From the NCBI GenBank assembly GCA_041178225.1, contig JBEGVV010000033.1:1-12617 (forward strand): 12,617 nt of DNA, read 5' to 3'. The translations under genes were made by a program, and so were the position numbers. Source of the DNA: CAIOSQ01 sp041178225 (GTDB taxonomy: Bacteria > Pseudomonadota > Alphaproteobacteria > CACIAM-22H2). Under the pieces are notes generated by a model that worked only from the letters and a program-made list of their open reading frames with translations, made no database searches and was not told the origin of the DNA. Shown in pieces: positions 6,597-12,617 of this stretch (position 1 is the first letter of the stretch; the number at the start of each line of letters is the position of its first letter).

Positions 6597-7928
6597 TCAG
6601 CCGCCCTCGCCCCGGACGCCCGCGGGCTCGCCCACGACCACCGTCAGGAAGCCCGGCGCGCCATGCATGCGCCGCGCGACGCGGCGCGCGTCCTCGATCG
6701 TGACGCCGCGGATCAGCGCGTCGCGGCGCGACAGGTAGTCCATGCCGAGCCCCTCGTGCTGGAGCGTCACGAGCAGGCCCGCGACCGCGGCGCTGGAATC
6801 GAGCGAGAGCGCGAAGGCGCCGGTCATGTAGGCCTTCGCGTCCTCGAGCTCCTGCTCGCCCGGCCCCTCCTCGCCCATGCGCCGCCATTGCGCGCGCAGG
6901 AGCTCGAGGGCCTCGCCGGCGCGGGCGTTGTCGGTGGAGAAGGAGGCGAAGACGAGGGCGCCGCGGTCGAGCGCATGGTAGGCGGTCGAGACGCCGTAGG
7001 TGAGGCCGCGCTTCTCGCGCATCTCCGTCATCAGCCGCGAGTTGAAGCCGCCGCCGCCGAGCACGTAGTTGACGAGCTGCGCGGCGAACCAGTCCGGGTC
7101 GTCGCGCTTCATGCCCGGCGCGCCCGACATGACGAGGGCCTGCGGCGTCGCGCGGCGCACCACCACGACGCGCTCGGCGTCGATGGCGGGCCGCGCCTCG
7201 GGCACGTCGTAGGGCGCCGCGCGGGCGGGAAGTCCGCCGAAGACCTGGTCGAGCAGCGCGCCGAGCGCCGCGGCGTCGATGTTGCCGACCACGCCGACGA
7301 CGAGGTTGTCGCGCGCCATGCGCCGCGCGAGGAAGCCGCGCATGCCCTCGACCGTCGCGCCGCGCACCGAGGCGATCTCCGCCTCCGCGCCCTCGCCATA
7401 GGGATGCGCGCCCCAGGCGAGGCGGCCGAAGGCCTCGCGCAGGATCGAGCGCGGGTCCTCCTGCTGGCGCTGCAGCCCCGCGAGCGTGCGGGTGCGCACG
7501 CGCTCGAGCGCGTCGGCGTCGAAGCGCGGCGCGGCGAGCGCGAGGCGCAGCAGCTCCGCGCCGCGCGCGCGATGCGCGTCGAGGACGCGCAGGCTGCCCT
7601 GGATCGAGTCCGCGGACGCGCCGACGGAGAGCGAGATCGAGTGCTCCTGCAGCGCGCGCGCGAAGGCGGTGGCGTCGAGGTCGCCGGCACCCTCGTCGAG
7701 CATGTCGACGGCGAGGCGCGCGGCGCCCTGCGCGCCGATGCCCTCGCCCGCCGTGCCGCCGCGGAAGCGGAACTGCATCGACAGCAGCGGCAGGGTCCGG
7801 TCCTGCACCAGCCAGGCGACGATGCCGCCGGGGGAGGCCACGCGCTCGATCGGCATGGCATGCGCGCGCGGCGCGGCGAGGAGCAGCGGCGCGCAGGCGG
7901 CGAGCAGGAGCAGGCGGCGGCGGATCAC
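6597..7928 (-). CDS. M16 peptidase-like protein, non-zinc partner subunit
   Basis: Secreted M16 (pitrilysin/MPP-like) protein of 443 residues with a signal peptide (MIRRRLLLLAACAPLLLAA, likely cut after AHA at 22-24). The place of the zinc motif HxxEH reads RLAVD (71-75), so it cannot bind the catalytic zinc. It does keep the substrate-binding Arg/Tyr pair seven residues apart, R304 and Y311, in MREKRGLTY. Known heterodimeric bacterial M16 enzymes, such as the Sphingomonas A1 pair, divide the zinc site and the R/Y pair between two subunits in this way. The start is GTG at 7928; its last two bases and the next base form the TGA stop of the upstream M16 gene (GTGA overlap), with GAGG nearby. 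mutL follows after 4 bases. Probably periplasmic and acting with the upstream protease; the substrate is unknown. Confidence 0.9.
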   Translation of the reverse strand: MIRRRLLLLAACAPLLLAAPRAHAMPIERVASPGGIVAWLVQDRTLPLLSMQFRFRGGTAGEGIGAQGAARLAVDMLDEGAGDLDATAFARALQEHSISLSVGASADSIQGSLRVLDAHRARGAELLRLALAAPRFDADALERVRTRTLAGLQRQQEDPRSILREAFGRLAWGAHPYGEGAEAEIASVRGATVEGMRGFLARRMARDNLVVGVVGNIDAAALGALLDQVFGGLPARAAPYDVPEARPAIDAERVVVVRRATPQALVMSGAPGMKRDDPDWFAAQLVNYVLGGGGFNSRLMTEMREKRGLTYGVSTAYHALDRGALVFASFSTDNARAGEALELLRAQWRRMGEEGPGEQELEDAKAYMTGAFALSLDSSAAVAGLLVTLQHEGLGMDYLSRRDALIRGVTIEDARRVARRMHGAPGFLTVVVGEPAGVRGEGG

Positions 7929-9253
7929 GTGCGTGGCCTCGGCAGCAGGAAGCCGGTGACGCCGCGCTCCTCCAGCAGCACGGCGCGCGCCGCGGCGGCG
8001 ACCTGCGCGGCGGTGACGGCGCCGATGCGCCGCGGCCAGGACTCGATCTCCTCGATCGTGGCGCCGGTCATCAGGTCGGCGCCGATCGCGCGCGGCGCCG
8101 TGCCGAGCGCGTCGCGCGAGAGGACGGTCGAGTCGCGCACCCGCGCCTTGGTGCGCTCCACCTCGTCCTCGGCCACGCCCTCGCGCAGCATCGCGGCGAT
8201 CTCCTCGTCGAGCGCGCGCTCGACGTCCTCGATCGCGACGCCCGGGCGCACGGCGACGCCGAAGGAGAAGGTGGAGAGGTCGAAGCTGTCGGGGTTGTAG
8301 GAGACCGAGACCGAGGTCGCGAGCTGGCGCTCGAGCACGAGCGCGCGGTGGAAGCGCCCGGCCTGCCCGCTGGCGATGTCGGCGAGGACCTCAAGCGCCG
8401 GGACGTGCTGGCTCTCGCCGCGCCGCGCGCTGGGCGCGAGATAGGCGCGCGTCAGAGAGGGCTGGCGCACGCGCTCGTCGCGCAGCGTCACGCGCCGCGC
8501 CGCCTGGGGCACGGGCTCGGCCGGGCGCACGCGCTCCGGAACGTCCCGGCGCGGGATCGGCCCGTAATGCTGCTCCGCGAGCCGCCGCACCTCGTCGGGC
8601 GAGACGTCGCCCGCGACCACGAGCACCGCGTTGTTGGGGGCGTACCAGCGGCGATACCAGGCTTCCGCGTCGGCGCGGCCAAGGCCGCGTATCTCGTGCT
8701 CCCAGCCGATGATCGGCCGGCCATAGGGATGGTTGAGGAAGAGCGCCGCCGCGACCTGCTCGCGCAACCGCGCGCCGGGCACGTTCTCGACCACCTGGCG
8801 CCGCTCCTCGAGGATGACGTCGCGCTCCGTGGCGACGACCTCGTCGGTCAGCACGAGGTTGGTCATGCGGTCGGCCTCCATGCGCATGACGAGGCCGAGC
8901 CGGTCGCGCGCGACCGACTGGTGGTAGGCGGTGTAGTCCCAGCTGGTGAAGGCGTTGTCGCGGCCGCCATTGCGCGCGACGGTGCGCGAGAACTCCCCCG
9001 CCGCCATGCTGCGCGTCGCCTTGAACATCAGGTGCTCGAGGAAATGCGCGATCCCCGACTTGCCCGGCGGCTCGTCGGCGGCGCCGGCGCGGTACCAGAC
9101 CATGTGGGTGACGATCGGCGCGCGGCGGTTCTCGACCACCACCACCTGCATGCCGTTGTCGAGGAAGAAGCTGGTGGGCTCGAAGACCTGCGCCCTGCCG
9201 GCGCCGGGGACGGCGACGAGGGCGAGGAGGAAGAGGAGGATCCGCGCGGTCAT
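7925..9253 (-). CDS. M16 family zinc metallopeptidase, catalytic subunit
   Basis: Secreted zinc protease of 442 residues. A signal peptide covers about residues 1-22 (MTARILLFLLALVAVPG, likely cut after GRA-Q). The inverted zinc motif HFLEH is at 70-74 (ligands H70 and H74, catalytic base E73), and the third ligand is a Glu in ERDVILEE (E149 or E150). NRRAPIVTHMVWYRAGAADE before the motif is typical of the family. The C-terminal half lacks the R/Y pair found in the partner: the aligned positions are V and T. Together the two products make one complete active site. The start is placed at ATG 9253; a GTG at 9274 would add seven residues before the signal peptide and has no ribosome site. The 3' end overlaps the partner gene by 4 bases. 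It follows bamF after 53 bases. Confidence 0.93.
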   Translation of the reverse strand: MTARILLFLLALVAVPGAGRAQVFEPTSFFLDNGMQVVVVENRRAPIVTHMVWYRAGAADEPPGKSGIAHFLEHLMFKATRSMAAGEFSRTVARNGGRDNAFTSWDYTAYHQSVARDRLGLVMRMEADRMTNLVLTDEVVATERDVILEERRQVVENVPGARLREQVAAALFLNHPYGRPIIGWEHEIRGLGRADAEAWYRRWYAPNNAVLVVAGDVSPDEVRRLAEQHYGPIPRRDVPERVRPAEPVPQAARRVTLRDERVRQPSLTRAYLAPSARRGESQHVPALEVLADIASGQAGRFHRALVLERQLATSVSVSYNPDSFDLSTFSFGVAVRPGVAIEDVERALDEEIAAMLREGVAEDEVERTKARVRDSTVLSRDALGTAPRAIGADLMTGATIEEIESWPRRIGAVTAAQVAAAARAVLLEERGVTGFLLPRPRT

Positions 9254-9306
9254 GGCCCCAGAGATGCGTCGCACGGGGCCGGCGGCAAGCGCGGCCGGGG
9301 CCGCGC

Positions 9307-9897
9307 TCAGAACAGGCCCTCGAGCAGGCCGCGCTGGCGGCGGCGGACGATCGGGGTGTCGCCGGAATTCGCGGGGCGGCCCAGCGCCTGGTTCTCGCGC
9401 AGGCGCTGCTGCTCGCGCTCGGCGTCGATCACCGTGCCCGCCGGCTCCGGCTCGCGCCAGAAGATCAGCTTGTCGGTGAAGCTGCGATCCGCGTCGGCGA
9501 CGGCCCTGGCCTCGCGGTCCACGGTGGCGCGGATGGCGGGGTCGGCGCGATCGGCGCCGGCCTTCTCCAGCAGGGCGGCCTCCGCGGCGCTCGGCCGACC
9601 GGCACCGGCGGCGGCGGGAGCAGCGCCAGGCCTGGTGCCGGGTCGCCCGCCGGTGATGGCCGTGCGGGCCTGGTCGGTGGTGGAGCCTTCCTGCGGGCGC
9701 GGGGCGCCCGGCGTCGGCGGCCGCAGCCCGTAGTCAGGCGGCATGGCGAGCGGCGCGCGGGTCAGGATCTTGAACTCGTCGGGCGGGGCCTTGTCCCAGC
9801 CGACCGCGCGGCGCGCCTCCGAGCAGCCCCCAAGCCCCAGCGCGAGGAGGAGGATCGGAATCGCGAGGACGGTTCGGGAAGCCCCGGAAATCCGCAT
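9307..9897 (-). CDS. bamF: DUF3035 lipoprotein, BamF-like subunit of the outer-membrane assembly machine
   Basis: Predicted outer-membrane lipoprotein of 196 residues. The signal LAIPILLLALGLGGC ends in a lipobox with lipidated C25. Just after it comes the DUF3035 core, GWDKAPPDEFKILTRAP then LAMPPDYGLRPPTPGAP (about residues 33-66). This is the segment that defines the family reported as BamF in the Caulobacter BAM complex, which folds beta-barrel proteins. Residues about 70-110 are Pro/Ala/Gly-rich and poorly conserved in kind; the C-terminal third is charged and ends GLLEGLF. The start ATG at 9897 lies 6 bases after the lspA stop. Having lspA directly upstream is fitting, since LspA removes this protein's signal peptide. 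The BamF role is inferred from the family; membership itself is fairly clear. Confidence 0.85.
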   Translation of the reverse strand: MRISGASRTVLAIPILLLALGLGGCSEARRAVGWDKAPPDEFKILTRAPLAMPPDYGLRPPTPGAPRPQEGSTTDQARTAITGGRPGTRPGAAPAAAGAGRPSAAEAALLEKAGADRADPAIRATVDREARAVADADRSFTDKLIFWREPEPAGTVIDAEREQQRLRENQALGRPANSGDTPIVRRRQRGLLEGLF

Positions 9898-9903
9898 GGA
9901 CGC

Positions 9904-10410
9904 CTATTTAGCCGAGGGTTTGGGCGCAAACAAGGCATCGAGCAGGAGCAGTCCCGCCCCCGCCACGATGGCCGCGTCCGCGACGTTGAAGGCCGGCCAG
10001 TGCCAGCCCGCCACATGCAGGTCGACGAAGTCGAAGACCGCCCCGAAGCGGATGCGGTCGACCACGTTGCCGAGCGCCCCGCCGATGACGAGGCCGAGCG
10101 CCGCCGCCACCAGGCGCGAGGGCGCGCGCGCCAGCCACCAGGCCATCGCCCCGGTGATCGCCAGCGCGACCAGGACGAGGATCCAGGCCGCCTCGTCGGA
10201 GCCGCGGTTGAACATCCCGAAGCTGACGCCGTGGTTCCACACCACGACGAAGTTGAGGAAGGGCGCGCCCTCCACCACCGGCCCGCGCGGCAGCGGCGCG
10301 GGCGCGGGGTCCCAGAAGGCGAGGCCGGTCAGCCAGGCGTAGAAGCCCCATTTCGTAGCCTGGTCGAGGATCGCGACCAGCGCGGCGAGGCGCAGGCCGA
10401 GGCGCAGCAT
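9904..10410 (-). CDS. lspA: Lipoprotein signal peptidase (signal peptidase II)
   Basis: Inner-membrane aspartyl protease that removes the signal peptide from prolipoproteins after diacylglycerol transfer. The 168-residue product has four hydrophobic segments (about 4-16, 74-93, 99-118 and 145-162). The family signatures are DQATKW (16-21), FVVVWNHGVSFGMF, GGALGNVVDRI and FNVADAAI. The catalytic aspartates are D127 (in AVFDFVD) and D145 (in NVAD). The start is ATG at 10410 (MLRLGLRL), preceded by GTGAGGGGC, a good ribosome site that overlaps the ileS stop; the open frame continues upstream to 10521 but that part lies inside ileS and does not resemble LspA. It sits 5 bases after ileS and 6 bases before bamF. 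The ileS-lspA pairing is widespread in bacteria. Confidence 0.95.
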   Translation of the reverse strand: MLRLGLRLAALVAILDQATKWGFYAWLTGLAFWDPAPAPLPRGPVVEGAPFLNFVVVWNHGVSFGMFNRGSDEAAWILVLVALAITGAMAWWLARAPSRLVAAALGLVIGGALGNVVDRIRFGAVFDFVDLHVAGWHWPAFNVADAAIVAGAGLLLLDALFAPKPSAK

Positions 10411-10415
10411 GCCCC

Positions 10416-12617
10416 TCACCCCGCCGGGGCGGCGTCGACCGCGTCGGCGCAGCGCATGCAGAGCATGCGGTGATGCGCATGCGTGCCGACCTCGGGCAGG
10501 ACCTTCCAGCAGCGCTGGCACTTCCCGCCATCCGCCGCGCGGAAGCCGACCGCGATGTCAGGCTGGTCGGGCAACCGGAAGAGTGCCGCGTCCTCGGGCA
10601 CGGGACCGACCTCGAGCGCGTGGCCCGAGGTGATGAAGACCTCGTCGAGGTCAAGCCCCTCGAGCACCGCGGCGGCGGCCGGCGTGACATGCACGACCGG
10701 CGCGGCCTGCAGGCTGGAGCCGATCTCCTTTCGCTCGCGCGCCTTCTCGAGGCACCCCGTGACCGCGCGGCGCAGGTCGCGCACGCGCCGCCACCTCGCC
10801 GCCAGCGCCTCGTCGCGCCATGTCGCGGGGATCTCCGGGAAGAGCTCGAGGTGGACGCTCGATTCCTCGCCGGGATGCATCGCCAGCCACGCGTCCTCGG
10901 CGGTGAAGCACAGCACCGGCGCCAGCCAGCGCACGATGCAGTCGAAGACCGTGGCCATCGTGCTGCGCGTGGCGCGGCGCCGCGGGGAATCCGCGCGGTC
11001 GCAGTAGAGCGCGTCCTTGCGGATGTCGAAGTAGAAGGCCGAGAGGTCGACCGCGCAGAAATTGTGGAGCGCGGAGAAGAACGGGTTGAACTCGTAGGTC
11101 GCGTTGGCGCGCTTGAGCGCCTCGTCGACCTCGGCGAGGCGGTGGAGCACGAAGCGCTCGAGCTCCGGCAGCTCGGCGTCGGGCACGCGCTCCGCTGGCG
11201 TGTAGCCCTTCAGCGCGCCGAGCAGGTAGCGCAGCGTGTTGCGCAGCCGGCGATAGACCTCGGCCTGCTGCTTGAGGATCTCCGGCCCGATGCGCAGGTC
11301 GTCCGAGTAGTCCGAGGACACCACCCAGAGTCGCAGGATGTCCGCGCCGAGCTTGTCGACCACCTCCTGCGGGGAGACGACGTTGCCGAGCGACTTCGAC
11401 ATCTTGCGGCCCTGCTCGTCGAGCACGAAGCCATGGGTGAGCACGCCCTCGAAGGGCGCGCGGCCGCGCGTGCCGCAGCTCTCGAGCAGCGAGGAGTGGA
11501 ACCAGCCGCGATGCTGGTCCGAGCCCTCGAGGTAGAGCGAGGCCGGCCAGGCGAGCTCGGGGCGCTGCTCGAGCACGAAGGCATGGGTCGAGCCGGACTC
11601 GAACCACACGTCGACGATGTCGAAGACCTGCGTGTATTCGGCGGGATCGTGGGCGTCGCCCAGGAAGCGCGCGGGCGGGCTCGTCCACCAGGCGTCGGAG
11701 CCCTCGGCCTCGAAGGCCGCGGCGATGCGCGCGAAGACCTCGGGGTCGCGCAGCAGCTCGCCCGTGCGCTTGCGCACGAAGACCGCGATCGGAACGCCCC
11801 AGGCGCGCTGGCGCGAGATGCACCAGTCCGGGCGCTGCTCGATCATCGCGCGGATCCGGTTCTCGCCCGCGGGCGGGTACCAGGCGCTGTCGGAGATCGC
11901 CTTGAGCGCCACCTGCCGCAGGTCGTTCGTCGCCATGGAGATGAACCATTGCGGCGTGTTGCGGAAGATCAGCGGCGCCTTGGAGCGCCAGGAATGCGGG
12001 TAGTCGTGGCGCAGCGTGCCCTTGGCGAGCAGCGCGCCGACCTCGATCAGCGCCTTGATGACGGCGACGTTGGCGTCGCCGGGCTTGCCCTGCTCGGTAT
12101 AGACGCGACGCCCCGTGAAGGGCCTGACCTGCGGCAGGTAGACGCCGGCGTCGTCGATCATGTCGGGCACCGGCAGCCCGTGCTCGCGGCCGAGCTCGAA
12201 GTCGTCGCGGCCATGGCTGGGCGCGATATGGACGATGCCCGTGCCGGCGTCGGTGGTGACGAAGCCGCCGGCCATCACCGGCACGTCGAACTCGTAGCCG
12301 TAGGCGTCCTCGCCCTTGCCGGCCTCCCAGCCGCGGAAGGGATGCGCGCAGCGCGTGCCGACCAGTTCGGCGCCCGAGAAGGCCTCGAGGACCTCCAGCT
12401 TCGCGCCCTTGAGTTGCGCCTCGACCTGGCCGACGAGGTCGGCGGCGAGCACCAGCCTCTCGCCGGCGCGCGCGAGCGAGCCCTCCGGCGCCTCGGCGAC
12501 GCGGCAGAGCCGGTAGGAGATCCCGGCGCCGACGGCGAGGCCGCGATTGGCGGGCATGGTCCAGGGCGTGGTCGTCCAGATCACGATCGACGCGCCCTCG
12601 AGCCCGGCGACGGGGCT
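10416..12617 (-). CDS. ileS: Isoleucine--tRNA ligase (5' partial)
   Basis: Class I aminoacyl-tRNA synthetase that charges tRNA-Ile with isoleucine. 733 residues are in the window; the N-terminal part with the HIGH motif lies beyond the edge, and the frame is open to 12617. Seen in order: the start of the editing domain with the Thr-rich VIWTTTPWTMPANRG, the editing motif GTGIVHIAPSHGRDDFELG, catalytic-domain segments WFESGSTH and SDQHRGWFHSSLL, KMSKSLGN (KMSKS at 11391-11405), the helical anticodon-binding region, and a C-terminal zinc finger made of CQRCWK and CMRC. This is the bacterial type with zinc finger. It ends TGA at 10416-10418, 5 bases before the lspA start, and its last codons hold the lspA ribosome site. 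It is the first gene of the block within the window. Confidence 0.97.
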   Translation of the reverse strand, partial: SPVAGLEGASIVIWTTTPWTMPANRGLAVGAGISYRLCRVAEAPEGSLARAGERLVLAADLVGQVEAQLKGAKLEVLEAFSGAELVGTRCAHPFRGWEAGKGEDAYGYEFDVPVMAGGFVTTDAGTGIVHIAPSHGRDDFELGREHGLPVPDMIDDAGVYLPQVRPFTGRRVYTEQGKPGDANVAVIKALIEVGALLAKGTLRHDYPHSWRSKAPLIFRNTPQWFISMATNDLRQVALKAISDSAWYPPAGENRIRAMIEQRPDWCISRQRAWGVPIAVFVRKRTGELLRDPEVFARIAAAFEAEGSDAWWTSPPARFLGDAHDPAEYTQVFDIVDVWFESGSTHAFVLEQRPELAWPASLYLEGSDQHRGWFHSSLLESCGTRGRAPFEGVLTHGFVLDEQGRKMSKSLGNVVSPQEVVDKLGADILRLWVVSSDYSDDLRIGPEILKQQAEVYRRLRNTLRYLLGALKGYTPAERVPDAELPELERFVLHRLAEVDEALKRANATYEFNPFFSALHNFCAVDLSAFYFDIRKDALYCDRADSPRRRATRSTMATVFDCIVRWLAPVLCFTAEDAWLAMHPGEESSVHLELFPEIPATWRDEALAARWRRVRDLRRAVTGCLEKARERKEIGSSLQAAPVVHVTPAAAAVLEGLDLDEVFITSGHALEVGPVPEDAALFRLPDQPDIAVGFRAADGGKCQRCWKVLPEVGTHAHHRMLCMRCADAVDAAPAG

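Noticed and set aside
4829..6703. Long + strand open frame opposite mutL (and similar ones at 466-1482, 5811-8300 and 8348-9733)
   Set aside because: Open frames opposite real genes are expected at this GC content; the products are Arg/Ala-rich without motifs, while the - strand genes carry full family signatures.
9251..9274. GTG start for the catalytic M16 gene at 9274
   Set aside because: It adds seven residues before a clean signal peptide and has no ribosome site; ATG at 9253 is preferred.
9291..9304. GCGGCC-GG-GGCCGC palindrome after bamF as an intrinsic terminator
   Set aside because: The two-base loop and the lack of a T-run on the - strand make it a weak candidate; it is mentioned only as a possible control point.
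10411..10521. Extended N-terminus for lspA
   Set aside because: It would lie inside ileS and does not look like LspA; ATG 10410 has a good ribosome site and the normal family start.

Overview
The window is very GC-rich, and almost every codon ends in G or C. It looks like an alphaproteobacterial chromosome, most likely Rhodospirillales/Acetobacteraceae-like. The main reasons are the Bam-complex lipoprotein of the BamF/DUF3035 family, which is an alphaproteobacterial trait, and the order ileS-lspA-bamF-M16-M16-mutL. Taxonomy and GC content are judged by eye; no search was run.

Layout. Positions 1-952 (+) hold a metallo-beta-lactamase-fold hydrolase, cut at its 5' end by the window edge. It converges on a small secreted protein with MTPEER-type repeats (970-1386, -), which lies downstream of tadA (1479-1955, -). 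tadA is divergent from a short + strand operon of two rRNA-modifying genes, an RluB/RsuA-type pseudouridine synthase (2034-2789) and rsmD (2812-3387). A 214-base gap (3388-3601) follows. It holds a decayed piece of an IS481-type transposase read on the - strand, plus the first copy of a 33-base repeat with a hairpin. Next is an alginate-lyase-like (PL5) lipoprotein gene (3602-4726, +), then the second copy of the repeat (4735-4767), whose last bases overlap the mutL stop codon. From 12617 down to 4766, six genes run on the - strand: ileS (5' end outside the window), lspA, bamF, an active M16 zinc protease, an M16 partner without the zinc site, and mutL. Most junctions in this block are only a few bases or overlap.

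How the genes work together. tadA, the pseudouridine synthase, rsmD and ileS serve tRNA/rRNA modification and translation. lspA, bamF and the two secreted M16 proteins form an envelope-biogenesis block: LspA is the signal peptidase that matures lipoproteins such as BamF and the PL5-like protein. mutL is the repair gene at the end of the block. The PL5-like gene is the accessory-looking element: it sits between two conserved convergent gene groups, is bracketed by near-identical direct repeats, and lies beside an IS remnant.

I see no CRISPR array, tRNA, rRNA, phage, toxin-antitoxin or defence locus, and no clear new multi-gene system. The items most worth a second look are the repeat-bracketed PL5-like gene, its apparent catalytic-site substitutions, and the split active site of the M16 pair.
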